In this document: positions 42,843 through 54,701 of the stretch, piece by piece
Position numbering within the stretch: the stretch's first letter is position 1
Layout of the letters: each line of letters opens with the position of its first letter
Source: Aplectana chamaeleonis
Taxonomy: Eukaryota > Nematoda > Chromadorea > Rhabditida > Cosmocercidae
Length of the DNA: 64,000 nt
NCBI GenBank assembly: GCA_029168955.1
Contig: JAPDOI010000040.1
Location: forward strand, 124,001 to 188,000
Direction: 5' to 3'
Made by a program: the position numbers and the translations under genes
Notes under the pieces: generated by a model
The model's database searches: none
Told to the model about the DNA's origin: nothing
The model's input: the letters and a program-made list of their open reading frames with translations, nothing else

Positions 42843-43948
42843 GTTGGCCATTTTTTTTCAGTCCATAAGATTATAGCACCAACTCGTCCCATCTCTGACC
42901 AATCTGAAGTAGTGATTGTCTGTATGTGCATTTTGATGCACCCGAGCCGTCAATATATACTAAGGCCTCCACCACTCAGTCCGTCTTCGGTCACTTACCA
43001 CCCCACGACGGCGCGGCAGCCTCCGTCTCGCGCGATGGATGCTGCGTCAGAGAAAGAGAGTCAGCGCGCAGAGACGGAGTGCGGCCAGCAGCTCGGCTGC
43101 CGAACGAGCCCGCCGCCAGCAGCTGGTCGACGTTATGAATGCAAACGATTCTTCAGAGAGTTTGGTGGATGATTTCGTAAATGGTGTGACTTTCACGTGA
43201 GGGGCTGACATCAGTTGCTCTCATCGATTGGTCAATGTAGTGACCGGCAACTCACATCATTTCTCAACAAAAATCTCGAACACTTTTGAGGCTGACCTCC
43301 ACAAAGTTCTGCAAAAGGGTGTCGCTTTTTGAACAGCATTTGTTATTGCAAGAGAGCGAAAATAAAACTCCAAAAGTTCCAAGCGAGTGCAACCTTGACG
43401 ACTTGGGACGACGACTTTGCTACAACTTTATGTAGATAGGTTGAATAGCACTTGCTCATCTGCATTTCGTAGTTTTGATCCCAAGGGATGCTCGTGATAC
43501 TGTTTGCTAGTTACGAGTTTACCGCGTTTCCTGGCAAGTATTTTAGATAAGTTCTCTACTTATAGTACGACTTGAGAAAAAAATCTTCTTTTTTCGTAAC
43601 TCGAAGATTAAAATATTCGACTTGATTCATTCATTTAATCTGTGATACTGTTGTTCTGATTGAGTAAGGTATATTTTATTTGAGCACTCATTCATTCCAT
43701 GAACCTAAAACTTTTATATCGTTAGTGGAAGCTAGGCCTCCGCAGTAGAAAATTAAGCACTCCGATTGTATGTAAAATAGTACTCAAGTTTATAGTAAAA
43801 ATTACATAATATTAGATACGAATTGTTTGCCTATTATCTCAAACAACTAGCAGCTCTGTGGCTCTTTACTTAAAGATACTTAGTTAATTGTTTGAATCAT
43901 CTTTGAATATACAGTTTTTATGCTTATTTATTTAATGAAATAAATAAT

Positions 43949-44320
43949 TAGAGAGAAAATCAAGGGAAAGGAAAATAAAATAAAAATAATGGGAACAAAA
44001 AGAAAAAGAACGAGCAGGAAAGAGAAGAAGAAGAGAGAAAAGAAGAAGAGGATGAAGAAGAAAGTTGAAGGAAGAGAAGAAAAAGCGAAAAAGATGACTA
44101 TCGAGAACAACACACCTAATCAGAAAGGGAAAGAAGGAAAATATGAATAGGTTGAAGAAAAGGAGAAGTAGCGGAAAAGAAGATGTTGAAGAAAATGAAT
44201 AACAACAAAAAAGCCAAGGGAAAATATAGAGAAAAGAAGGAAGAGAAAAGGAAAGATGAAGGAGAAGTGTTTGAAGAAATTGATGACGGTGTTACAACAA
44301 AAAGTTGGGTCAAAATAAAA
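43949..44320 (+). repeat. Polypurine tract (A/G-rich)
   Basis: About 370 bp almost entirely A and G (GAAGAAGAAGAGAGAAAAGA-type wording). It gives misleading Phe/Ser-rich frames on the minus strand. It is followed 220 bp later by a polypyrimidine tract. Confidence 0.9.
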
Positions 44321-44536
44321 AAGTCCAGTATTTAGGTGTAAATACAAACCAGTAAACATAGTATAGGGTGATCGCGTTCTACTTCACTGGATTGACACAA
44401 GAGAAGAACACGAAAAACATTCGAGTTCAACCAAAGTTTCACGACACGTAACTGTCTACTTAAATCACTCTTCTTGTCCTTAAATCTTATACAGCAAAAC
44501 CAAACCTCTCCTGCCGCTTCGCGACTGGAGCGATTC

Positions 44537-44712
44537 TGCTTCCTTTCATTTCTTGTTCTTCCTTTTTTCCTTTAATCCATTTCTTCTTATTACTCTTTCT
44601 CTTCCTCTTCCTTACTCCTTTTTTTCCTTTCTTTTAACCTTCCTCTCTTACTTACTTACTTACTTTCTATCATTCATTCTATCATTCTTCCTTTCTTTCG
44701 TTCTTTCTATCA

Positions 44713-44747
<35 letters not shown>

Positions 44748-44779
44748 TTTCTCTCTTCCTTCCTTCCTTCCCTCCTTCG
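44537..44779 (+). repeat. Polypyrimidine tract with (CTTT)n
   Basis: C/T-rich stretch including TACTTACTTACT and a (TTTC)n run near 44725-44750. It lies in the wdr-48 intron on the sense strand, so it may mimic splice polypyrimidine tracts and could pair with the polypurine tract in RNA. Confidence 0.9.
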
Positions 44780-46952
44780 AGATGGTTTGAAAATATTTTC
44801 GAATGCACATTTTAGCATTGTGACGGATAGACAGACGTCTTTCCTCTTCAAATTATTATTATCTTTGTTGTTTCCAAGCATTTTCCAAAGTAGAGGCATT
44901 CTGTTTGTTATACTATTACCTTCAACATCCCGTCGTGTTCCATAATCTCCGTAAATAGCATTATGATAAGTACAAATCAACTTCTGTCTTGTGCGGTTTT
45001 GTCCCCCGTTAAAGAAGGAAATGGAACGGCAATGCCTACTTAATTTGCAGTGCAACCATGAAATTTTGAAAAACTGCATTCCTGACTCGAATAAATATTT
45101 TGTAGAATAAAAAGCACACAACTGGATGCCTTAATCTTCTGTTTTAATAGGAGGAAAATAGCTAGGTGGCTGTCGGCCTCCTCTGTAGATGGCCACGGTA
45201 CAATCCTTCCGGCAGTATCCTCGAAACCGTACCCTAAACCGCCGGATTTCAATTAAGAAAAAGCATTTTTAAACCATAGTGTCTGGGTAACCATGGCAGA
45301 AGAGCATTTAATTTTTGAACCAGTTGAAGTTTGATGAGAAATCTGAAATAATTTCTCCAATTTCACCTCGGACAATCCCGAATAAAGAGAGATTTTCAAA
45401 TGCTCAACAATTTTGTAACAAAATTGGTATTTCACGATTGCTACCACGGATCTCAATTAAAAGCCAGTATTTTGTTGGAACAAAAAACTAGTGGTGAAAA
45501 GAGGAGTATCTTTTCGGAGGGTTTTGATAGTTACATACTGTATTTGGGAGACCTGTCTCTTGAACAGCTTTTTTTAGGAATGATTCTTCTTTTTCCCAAT
45601 AAAACTTTTTCAGTTTCCTCTGTTTATCGCGACAAAACATTTTTCTCACAACCAAGTAGAGAAAACAAGACATTGACTACGATGAAATTCAAAAACAACA
45701 AAGAGCGTTTAAGTTCGAAGTTCTTTTTTATACTTACTGCTTTATTTACTATCCGTTTTGTGATTCCCTTCTAATATGTGTTTCCCTTCTAAATCCCTCC
45801 ATTACTCATCACGTGTCATTTGACCACTTTACAATTCCAGCTATCGTGAGAGCCTCCCCCTGTACGGTATGACGAAATAGAGCCGCCGTCCCCCGCAGCT
45901 GGCAGCCTTCCACTCTGTCTGCGAAGAGACACGAGACGACGAGGGTGCCAGCCGCGCTCGATACCGTCTCGCAGCAACCGCCGCTCGGTCGGATGGTAAG
46001 TGCCCTGTAATCCACTCAGTCAGCAGCTGTCTGGATTAGCAATAGCGGGTGTGCGCGTTAACGGATTTTTTCGTTAACGCTAATCATTAATTAAAAAAAC
46101 CCGCTTTAACCCGTTAATATGTTAACACGTTATTTTTGCATGTTGTTAAACATTTTAAAAAAGACACCTGACCATAGCAAAAATCAATAATTTATCATAG
46201 GTCCAATATCAATCACTGCCATAGTTCCACTACAATTAACGAAGCAAAGTAATGTTTTTCAAGACTTCTTTGTGAAGCGTTAATCGGTAATTTTCGAGAA
46301 AAAAATCGCGTTAACTCCTTGATGCGTGAACACTTTAACGTTATAACGCTTTCTCCTGATCTATAGCTTTCTACCACATCAAGTAACCAGTATCAAATAT
46401 CAAGTATCAAGTAACCGAAGCGTCAAGTTAGTTCATGCCCATCGTTGAGCCAAATGGCTCCACCGTGACTCGGTGATCGATATTGAGTGGGTATGTGCTG
46501 GAGGCATGGATGTTGCGCACCTGTTCTTCTCTAAAGCCATCGACGCGACTTTTGACCAGTACTCGGACTTTATTTCCTGCTCATACCCGGTACCACGAGA
46601 AGTCTACCTCTTGTTAAGAATCGAAACGCAATATTTTAACAAAAGATTATGTGCAGGGAAAGTGAGAGGGTTGGTAAATTTATACGATTTGCTAACAAAC
46701 AGACTACTCACGCCAAGTCGCGCTTCGGAGTTTACATATGTATAATAGTTTGGATTCGATGCCTGCTGGGTGGCGGGATTAAAGTTTATTGTAGCTCAAC
46801 TTGACGGCATTCCTAAGGACAAAGTGCACCCAAGAAATATTTTTAAAGCTTTTCTGCTCGTCTTGAGGGCTGTCACGCGCTGGTTCAATGGTAGCTCTAG
46901 AATCGCGGGCAACCCTTTACGGACTTATCAATGACCTCTCAAAATTTTTCCT
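44780..46952. other. No gene accepted in this part of the intron
   Basis: Frames at 45400-45774 and 46473-46745 (the latter MIDIEWVCAGGMDVAHLFFS) have no recognised domain. Positions 46040-46350 are rich in GTTAACG and CGTTAAC words (TTAACCCGTTAATATGTTAAC), perhaps a decayed inverted-repeat element. Confidence 0.45.
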
Positions 46953-47148
46953 GGGCCCGTATGCATGAACGAATTACCCGCGACGTAAGGGTAAATGTTA
47001 CCCGGAATCCCTGCATTTCCTGTGCTCTATGCGTGCGTCTCGCTTCTCCGCGGAGATGCGAGACTGATGCATAGAGCACAGGAAAGGCAGAAATTCCGAG
47101 TAAAACTTACCCTTACCTCGCGGGTAAGTCGTTCATGCATAAGGCCCC
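46953..47148. mobile_element. 196-bp MITE with GGGCCCGTATGCATGAAC ends
   Basis: Near-palindromic throughout. It starts GGGCCCGTATGCATGAACGA and ends with the mirror of GGGGCCTTATGCATGAACGA. Inner arms are TTACCCGCG..GTAAGGGTAA and CCTGTGCTCTATGC around GCTTCTCCGCGGAGATGC. Ends resemble 9255, 30107 and 57656. No clear duplication. Confidence 0.72.
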
Positions 47149-47428
47149 TGATTTGATGTGAAAACGTTGAATGGAAGACTTGCCTCAGATTTCTTAACTC
47201 TCATCACTTCCAACCGCTGTTCGGGAGCGAATCAGAAAGAAGAGAAGGGCTGAGAACGAAGAGGAGAATGAGGCGACTGTTTGAAATCCGTCGCGCACTT
47301 AGCCACTTTTGAGCTGGAGAGTAAAAGGGGTCGAAACCTTCATTCTCTCAATATCCTAACCTCAATTTTCAAAACTGTCGAAATTACGAGACTTCTTCTT
47401 CTTCTTTGCAGCCACTGAGAGGGTTTTG

Positions 47429-48592
47429 TCACAGGTTGAGGAACTGGGCGACCAGCGCTGGATTCGTCCACGAGTCTATTGTACTGAGCGTTGTTGGTTT
47501 CTTCGGACAATCAAATGGGTGTCTAGTGTCGTGGCCTTGGTTTCCACAGTCCGGGCACACGTCAGGCTGGCTATTGTCGATCCTGTGCAGGTAAGACATA
47601 AGCAATGGAGAATGTCCGCTGCGTAACGAAGCGAGGATACACCTGGCGCGCCTACCGAGCTCGGACTCGGCATCACATGCCCTAGGCGGCACATCGCCGA
47701 GAATAGGGTTGACAGCCGCTTTGGCAAGATGATCCTTGACGAAGTGGGTGTGCTCCGCGCGCAAGAGTGGAAGCCGTTCCTGGATTGAGTCGGTCCATCT
47801 CTGTACATTCACTTTGTTCGGAGCATCGGCAAACGGCACTCTGGTCGATCTCTCTCTCTCTCAAGGGATTTATAGACTTCTCGACGGATGATTAGGCTGA
47901 TTAGGGACATTAATGAACATCTGCTGAGCCTGAAGCTGGCAATGCACTTTCACTGGCAAGATGCGTGCCTCAGCGTGGAGGTGCTCAATCTGAGAGCTTT
48001 TTGCACATCCTGTGGCGATTCGGAGTGCAGCATTCTGAACTCGCTGCATCTTAGTCCAGGAACTGTCCGACACGAAATTTCTCTGTAGGCAAGAGGTCAC
48101 CATCCCACCTGCAACAGGTTGGGCGCTGTGTTCCTTTGGGTCAGATGTGAATACCGAAACAGAAGACTTCGCCGCGGAAACTGTGAGCATCATACTATCG
48201 AGAAAAATTTTAAGCTCGAGGAGATGGTCGCTGATTTTGTTTGCGGCTACCTTTATGTCGCGGTTTTGGCACATGTTGTCGTCGGCATACGCCACAATTT
48301 TTATATCTTTGGAGGCTCGGGTAGGTCTTCAATGTACAGGCTGAAGAGGGCAAGTGACAGAACTCCACCTTGCGGGGCACCGGCTGCTACAGGTGTACTA
48401 TCGGAGACGTGATTATGGAACAGCACTTTGGCCCGACGGCCCTTCGTAAACGCTGCGTTCCAACGTTTCTGCCACGGTTGTAGCGAGGACTTCAATAGTT
48501 TCTCGGACAGAAGCCCCAGGTTAACAGAATCAAATGCTTTGGTTAGATCGAGGGCAACAGCCACGGTTCTGAGAGGCTTCCTGGCGTTGAAC
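47429..48592 (-). pseudogene. Copy H RT palm, thumb and C-terminal knuckle
   Basis: Minus-strand pieces: VALDLTKAFDSVNLGLLSEK, AAGAPQGGVLSLALFSLYIE, then a damaged catalytic stretch (VAYADD..NMCQNRD). There is a deletion near 48085 (GGMVTSCLQRNFVSDSSWTK) that removes the segment before the thumb, then SPIEHLHAEARILPVKVHC-like wording. The knuckle is CPDCGNQGHDTRHPFDC and the ending is NPALVAQFLNL. Confidence 0.78.
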
Positions 48593-48660
48593 CCATCGAC
48601 TTCTTCTTCTTCTGCAGCCTCAAAGTGGTTTTTGTCATAGGTTGAGGAACTGGGCGGCCT

Positions 48661-48959
48661 TCACAGGATTTGTCCAAAGTCCACTGTTTTTAAGGAGGTA
48701 GGTCTCTTCGGGCACATGAACAAGTGCGCCGTATCGTGTCCGGGAGCACCACAGTCCGGGCATGCGTCTGGTCGGCTGCTGTCGATCTTGTTGACGTAAG
48801 ACGTGAGCAGAATAGAGTGACCAAGGCGCAGCGAGGTAAGAGCACATCTGGCTCGCCTGCCGAGTTGAGACTCTGACTCGCTAACCCGAGGCGGCACTGC
48901 TCCTAAGATAGGGTTCACAGCCGCCTTCTACAGATATCCTCGAGCAAGCTGGGTGTGCT
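48661..48959 (-). pseudogene. Copy G C-terminal knuckle
   Basis: NPILGAVPPRVSESESQLGR, RARCALTSLRLGHS, and an intact knuckle CPDCGAPGHDTAHLFMC followed by PKRPTSLKTVDFGQIL. The upstream residues (REEHTQ) continue at 52890 beyond copy F. Confidence 0.8.
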
Positions 48960-49051
48960 GCCGAGATGTCGTACGTTCGTGCCGTGGCAGTGTGGAGGAA
49001 AGAAGACCACCTCCGTGCAAACCGACGTCAACCCCTCCGTGAAGAGGGTTT

Positions 49052-50199
49052 TTGTCATGGGAGAGGTGCTGGCTGGTCGCAGCTCTCCTAAAGGTTCTAC
49101 TACAAATGGCCGGCGTCGAGAGGAATCCAAGACCCGCTCAGAAGTACCTATGCGCCACATGCGGCAAGGATGTTACCTGGAGAAATACCACCGTCCAGTG
49201 CTTCGGATGCCAAAGTTGGGTGCATCTCTCCTGTTCGGGTCTCAGTTCTGTGAGGCATCACGACTCTTCCTTCCGTTGTGTTCTGTGCTCTGCCCCCAGC
49301 AACTCTGATTCCTCATTCACCAACCGCCCCCTCTCTATTGTACATATCAACCTCAACGGCCTTCGAACCAAGCTGTCTGAACTCTCTCTTTTCGCACGTA
49401 CTCATCATCCTGATATCATTATGGTTCACGAAACCAAGCTGTCTCCTTCCGCTAACGCTCGTCACCCTAACATTCCTGGCTACACTGCTTATCATGTTCC
49501 AAGGTCATCTCTCGGCGGAGGAGTTCGTGCTTACGTATTATCAAATATACCCTCTCATCTCATACCAAACACCCCCAAGGACGGTACTCTCGAGTACCTA
49601 CCTATCTATCTCCCTCTTAAAACACCCATATCTCTTTTTAACATATATATCCCTCCTGCCACATCCTGTCCCTTATCTTACGACCCTACTCCCTCACTCA
49701 AGCAGTTGTGCGACTGCTCCCTTTCACCCTCTGTTGTCTTTGCAGGCGATTTTAATGCTCATACATTCTGCTCATCGCTTGACACTGACGCTAGAGGAAA
49801 AGACGTCGAAGAATGGGCGGAGGAGTGCGATCTGGTCATCCTCAACGATGATCAGCCCACTCGTCTCCCGACCAACGGCCGATCCTCTAGTCCAGACATC
49901 TCTCTTGTATCATCTAATCTCTCTAGCGCCTGCTCATGGTCGACCACTACAACTCTGTCCAGTGATCATATTCCCACCTTTGTCCATATCGATCTCCCTA
50001 ATTCTCTTGCTCCTTATTCAGGTATCCGTAAAAGATCTTATCTTAATCTTTGCCTTGCAGACTGGCGCTTGTTCAGGGAGGTGGCACTTCGCCATGTGGC
50101 TGACTACCCATGGAATGGAAACGTGCACCAGAAAGAACGTCACTTGACCGACGCGATTCGCGAGGCTATGAAAGCAGTCATTCCGGAGGGCCGAGTTAA
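49052..50199 (+). CDS. Copy F N-terminal protein: 2A-like motif, PHD finger, APE endonuclease
   Basis: One open frame to the MITE. Residues about 15-30 are LQMAGVERNPRPAQKYLC, where the 2A-like NPGP has become NPRP. Then CATCGKDVTWRNTTVQCFGC, WVHLSCSGLSSVRHHDSSF and RCVLC form the PHD-like finger (about residues 33-80). The endonuclease follows: VHINLNGLRTKLSELSLF, MVHETKLSPSA (Q to H before the catalytic Glu), [32 protein letters not shown] and SDHIPTFVHIDLP. The linker reads PEGRVK and the frame then runs into the MITE. A start at 49052 or further upstream is uncertain. Confidence 0.82.
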
Positions 50200-50673
50200 A
50201 GGCACAGTACACCCTCAGATATGAATTTTGTGATTTTCATTTGTTTGTGTCGTAGACATCTTCTGTATAACACTTGCCAAGTGCTTCCTCCAAATAAGCG
50301 AGATATAAGCGACCACCACGGGCCCGACCCCCTTCACTCACCACCACAGGCCCGGCCCCCTTCCCGATTTTCGACCTCGATATCGGCTGGATGGATGGAT
50401 AAATTTCAACCGAGTCTACGTTCTTGAGTCCATTACCGGCCCTTCTCATAATCCTGGCTCGCTCTCGTGCAACGATTACGAATGAAAGGAAATACAGGCC
50501 TACGACAACTCGTCCACCAATTTTCGCCCTCAAATAACAGGCTTTTTTGAAGAGCCATAACTCCTTTCGTAGGGGGTCTTGAACGATTTCAAAGATACCA
50601 CTATGATCAGCGTGTGACCGTCTCCAAAACAAGCATGAAAACTTGAAAACAATTTTCTGGGTGTACTGTGCCT
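50200..50673. mobile_element. piggyBac-like MITE in copy F, perfect TTAA
   Basis: A 474-bp element with termini AGGCACAGTACACCCTCAG and GGGTGTACTGTGCCT. It is flanked by TTAA at 50196-50199 and 50674-50677. Sibling LINEs read straight through this site (GRVK-TFFPNV), giving the empty allele. It is related to 41951-42426 and non-coding. Confidence 0.92.
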
Positions 50674-50897
50674 TTAAGACCTTCTTTCCCAATGTCACCA
50701 GGGAAATCTTGGAGAAGATAAGGACAAGGGATGCAAAGAGGGTCGCAGATCACCTGGATCCGGCAATCGCTGAGCTGGATAGCGAGATTAAGCGAGATCT
50801 GGACAAGCGCAGGAAGGAGTGTTGGGAGAAATTCACGGAGAAGATGAATTTCAAGAGTGACGGAGCATCAACTTGGAAAGTTCTAAAGAAGATCTAA
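50674..50897 (+). pseudogene. Copy F linker after the MITE
   Basis: TFFPNVTREILEKIRTRDAK, RVADHLDPAIAELDSEIK and FTEKMNFKSDGASTWKVLKK, ending in a TAA (KKI*). This region joins endonuclease to RT in the family. The stop and a following small deletion separate it from the RT frame at 51027. Confidence 0.78.
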
Positions 50898-51026
50898 GGC
50901 AAGAGCACCTCCACCAACTATTCTACGATCGAGTTCGAGAATGGAGTCTTCAAATCGGGAAAGGAGGCTGCAACTCTCGGAAAGAATTTTTTCATAACTC
51001 AGGCAAAGAGAGGGAAACAGAATCGA

Positions 51027-52838
51027 GTGACTGTAAGAGAGCTCTGTAAGTTGCCACCCATGAAGGAAGCAGAAGCTGTGACGCCCACGCAGATTGGAAA
51101 GGTGGTAAAAGAGATGTGCAACTCGAAGGCTATAGGGCCGGATGGCATTAGTCCAGCGGTATTTAAGAAACTGCCGAGTGAGATTATGCCAATCCTGGCT
51201 GACGTCATCAACACTTCATTTCGAACGTGCATCCTACCCCAAGACTGGAAAATGGCAAGCGTCATTCCGTTGCCCAAGCCTGGTCAATCGCCATCCACAG
51301 CGAAGGGATACAGGCCAATAAGTCTTTTATCACCAATTGTCAAGGTCGCTGAGAAACTGGTCGTGAATGAGCTTGCCGAGCATAATAACAAAAAGCAGCA
51401 CCAACATGGATTCCGCAAATTACATTCTACCACCACGGCGCTGCTGGAGATTGTGAGCTATGTCTTGGATGGCTTCAACGCCTATAAACCTCAACGCACT
51501 GTTGGTGTAGCCCTGGACCTCACGAAAGCTTTTGATTCTGTCAACTTGGGCATACTGTCTGAGAAGCTTTTGAGGTCCACCATCCCGCCTTGGCAGAAGC
51601 GATGGATAACCGCACTCATCAAAGGGCGCCGAGCAAAAGTGCTGTTTCAGGGACATGTCTCTAATAGCGTCCCGATCGCTGCCGGTGTCCCTCAAGGAGG
51701 AGTGATATCGCCTGTTCTGTTCATTCTTTACCTTGAAGATTTGCCCGTCTCCCCAAGTGGCATCAAAGTCGTTGCGTATGCGGATGACATCACCATCTTG
51801 TGCCGGGACAGAGACATTAATGTAGCTGCGCGCAAGATCAATAGCTACCTCGTCGTCCTGAAGAGCTTTCTCGATGTTATGATTCTCACTGTCTCTGCCG
51901 CTAAATCATATGTGTCTGTTTTCTCCACTGAACCTAAGGAACACTGTGCTCACCCCGTTGTGAACTGGGAAGACGCTCGTCTGCCTGCCGCACGTTTCCC
52001 GAAGCTGCTTGGTCTAGTATTGGATCCTCCGCTGAAGTTCCATAAAAACACTGAACAGAAACAGGCTACAGTGAGAGCTAAGCTCAACGTCTCACGAGCT
52101 CTGGGAGGTACGTCGTGGGGAAGCAGTAAGGAGACGATCCTGACCACGTACAAGGCAATCTTACAGCCAGCGTTGGAGTATGCAGCACCGGTATGGCAAC
52201 ACATGGTATCGGATTCATCGTGGACAAAGATGCAGCGAGTTCAAAATGCTACACTTCGGATTGCCACTGGGTGTGCAAAGAGCACTCCAGTGGAGCATCT
52301 TCATGCTGAAGCCCGTGTACTGCCTGTTAAGGAGCACTGTCAACTCCAAGCGCAGCAACTGGTTATTAATATTGTCAAGCAGCCTGATCACCCATTAAGA
52401 AGGATTATGAATCCTGTGAGAGAGAGATACATCAGAAGGCCTTTTGCGGATGCTCCCGAGAAAGTCAATATACAAATATTGACGGACTCCCAATTGTATC
52501 GTCATCGTCTTTTACGTGCGGAGCACACCCGTTTCGTCAGGGATCACTTGAGTAGGGTGGCTGTCAACCCCATATTGGGGATCGCACCACCTGAAGTCAG
52601 CAACACCGAGATGGAACTCGGTAGGCGGGCTAGATGTTCCCTCGCCTCGTTGCGCTGCGGGCATTCCCCTATGCTGATGTCATACTTGCATAGGATCGAC
52701 AGCAGTAAGCCTGACGAGTGTCCGGATTGTGGTAACCCTGGTCACACTACAGCACATCTATTCGACTGTCCAAAAAGGCCCACCTCACTGACGACAATAG
52801 ATTTGCGGTTGTATCCAACTTCGGTCGCCGTTTCTTGA
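51027..52838 (+). CDS. Copy F reverse transcriptase and C-terminal knuckle (603 aa)
   Basis: The longest intact reverse transcriptase frame in the window. In order: NSKAIGPDGISPAVFKKL, GYRPISLLSPIVKVAEKL, QHGFRKLHSTTTALLEI (about residue 134), motif A VALDLTKAFDSV (about 163), AAGVPQGGVISPVLFILYLE (motif B), VAYADDITILCRDRD (YADD at residues 251-254), the thumb KLLGLVLDPPLKFHKNTEQK, LEYAAPVWQHMVSDSSW, and the knuckle CPDCGNPGHTTAHLFDC (from about residue 565). The normal ending DLW.NP..VA.FLNL is frameshifted to DLRLYPTSVAVS. It would act in target-primed reverse transcription with the upstream endonuclease, now uncoupled by the MITE and a stop. Confidence 0.88.
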   Translation: MTVRELCKLPPMKEAEAVTPTQIGKVVKEMCNSKAIGPDGISPAVFKKLPSEIMPILADVINTSFRTCILPQDWKMASVIPLPKPGQSPSTAKGYRPISLLSPIVKVAEKLVVNELAEHNNKKQHQHGFRKLHSTTTALLEIVSYVLDGFNAYKPQRTVGVALDLTKAFDSVNLGILSEKLLRSTIPPWQKRWITALIKGRRAKVLFQGHVSNSVPIAAGVPQGGVISPVLFILYLEDLPVSPSGIKVVAYADDITILCRDRDINVAARKINSYLVVLKSFLDVMILTVSAAKSYVSVFSTEPKEHCAHPVVNWEDARLPAARFPKLLGLVLDPPLKFHKNTEQKQATVRAKLNVSRALGGTSWGSSKETILTTYKAILQPALEYAAPVWQHMVSDSSWTKMQRVQNATLRIATGCAKSTPVEHLHAEARVLPVKEHCQLQAQQLVINIVKQPDHPLRRIMNPVRERYIRRPFADAPEKVNIQILTDSQLYRHRLLRAEHTRFVRDHLSRVAVNPILGIAPPEVSNTEMELGRRARCSLASLRCGHSPMLMSYLHRIDSSKPDECPDCGNPGHTTAHLFDCPKRPTSLTTIDLRLYPTSVAVS

Positions 52839-52900
52839 ACCAATGACGAAAACCCTTCTGCGGCTGCAAAGAAGAAGAAGAAGAACAAACTGGGTGTGCT

Positions 52901-54543
52901 CCTCACGCAGAAGACGAAGTCCTTCCATGTTGGAGTCGGTCCACCTCTGTACATCAACTTTACGAGGAGCATCTGTGAATGGCGTCCTAATCGACCTCTC
53001 TAATGGTCTTCATGATTCTCTTTGTCCGATGATTCGGCTGTCTCAGAACATTAATATACATCTGCTGTGCCTGGAGTTCGCAATGCTCCTTGACCGGCAA
53101 TATGCAGGCCTCCGCGTGAAGATGTTCTATTGGGGAGCTCCTTGCACATCCGGTTGCAATTCTAAGCGCAGCATTCTGTACACGCTGCAGCTTTTTCCAG
53201 GAGCTGTCTGACACCAGGTGCTGCCACACTGGTGCCGCATATTCCAGAGCCGGCTGAAGTATTGCTCTGTAGGTTCCCAACATAGTCTCTCGGGTGCTTC
53301 CCCATGATGTTCCTCCGAGAGCTCTCAGAATATTAAGCTTTGCCTTGACGACTGTCTGTTTCTGTTCCGCGTTTTTGTAGAACTTCAGTGACGGATCGAG
53401 AATAAGACCAAGCAGCTTGGGGAATCTTACTGCAGGCAAACGATTTCCATCCCATCTCACATCTGGGTGGGCACTGTGTTCCTTGGTGCTTGTTGTGGAC
53501 ACTGATACAGACGACTTTGCAGCAGAAACTGTGAGCATCATATTATCGAGGAAAAGCTTCAACTCGACAAGATAGGCGCTGATCTTGTTAGCGGCTATTT
53601 GCAGGTCGTGGTCCTGGCACATGATGGTGATGTCGTCGGCGTACAAAACAATCTTTATATCCTGCGGTGGCTCGGGTAGATCCTCAAGATACCGGCTGAA
53701 TAGGGCAGGAGACAACTCTCCGCTTTGCGGAACACCGGCTGCTATTGGAATGCTATCGGATACGTGATTCTGGAACTGAACCTTAGCCCGGCGGCCTTTT
53801 GTAAACGCTGCAATCCATCGCTTCTGCCAGGATGGCAGGGAGGACTTCAACAGTTTGTCGGACAGCAGTCCCAAGTTAACAGAGTCGAACGCTTTGGTCA
53901 GGTCGAGGGCGACTGCCACCGTTCTCAAGGGCTTTCTCATGTTGAATCCATCGACCGCAAAGCTCACGATCTCCAATAGAGCAGTAGTAGTAGAGTGAAG
54001 TTTCCTGAACCCATGCTGATGCTGCTGTCGCTCATTTTGATCAGCCAGGTCCCTCACGATCAACTGTTCAGCTAATTTGGCGACGGGAGATAAAAGGCTA
54101 ATTGGTCGAAAGCCTTTTGCCGTACTTTGGGACTTGCCTGGCTCCGGCAACGGTATCACATCAGCTGTCTTTCAAGCTTGGGGTAGAATGCAGGTCCGGA
54201 AAGAAGTGTTAATGGTATCTGCAAGCATCGGTAGAAGTTCCATGCGAAGCTTCTTCAGGATGGCTGCGGAGATACCGTCAGGTCCGATAGCCTTCGAATT
54301 CCGCATTTCTTTGATAGCCTTCTCTACTTGCGTGAGAGTAAAGGCCTCAGAAGCGTTCATGAGCGGCAACCGGCTCAGTTCTCTAACCGTGACTCTGTTT
54401 TGCACGCCTCGCTTGGCACGTGTGATGAAGAAGTTCTTGCCGAGCGCATAAGCAGCCGCTTTCCCTGATTTGAAGACGTTCTCCTCGAACTCAATAGCGG
54501 AGCTCATCGAGGGAGCGGACTTGCCGGAAATTTTCCTCAACAC
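52901..54543 (-). pseudogene. Copy G reverse transcriptase
   Basis: Frame 54172-54543 covers SSAIEFEENVFKSGKAAAYA and NSKAIGPDGISAAILKKLRM. After a stop at about 54165 (in the ..QAW/KTADVIPLPEPGKS join), frame 52987-54159 has FRPISLLSPVAKLAEQLI, FRKLHSTTTALLEI, VALDLTKAFDSVNLGLLS, GVPQSGELSPALFSRYLE (the usual QGG is QSG), IKIVLYADDITIMCQDHD, KLLGLILDPSLKFYKN and SPIEHLHAEACILPVKEHC. YADD is intact. Confidence 0.85.
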
Positions 54544-54701
54544 TTTCCACGTCGTAGTTCCGTCAGCCTTGAATTTCAGCTTTTCAGTGAACTTCTCCTA
54601 GCATTCCTTCTTGTTCTTATCCAGATCCTGCTTGATCTCGTTATCCAGCACAGCTATGTCCGGGTCTAGATGGTCTGCGGCTCTCTTCTCATCTCTGGTT
54701 C

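Larger units (their letters stand above)
48960..52889 (+). mobile_element. LINE family 1, copy F, full-length, inserted in copy G
   Basis: Plus-strand copy from GCCGAGATGTCGTACGTTCG to GCTGCAAAGAAGAAGAAGAA. It is flanked by CTGGGTGTGCT at 48949-48959 and 52890-52900, which is copy G's REEHTQ codons. It contains a TTAA-flanked MITE at 50200-50673. This is the best-preserved family-1 copy in the window, with long EN and RT frames. It has no (TA)n expansion. Confidence 0.92.

Noticed and set aside
44553..44945. Leu/Ser/Phe-rich membrane-like protein of 130 aa
   Set aside because: It is the translation of the polypyrimidine tract.
46868..46925. tRNA-like wording (GGTTCAATGGTAG)
   Set aside because: No cloverleaf with paired acceptor and anticodon arms could be drawn.
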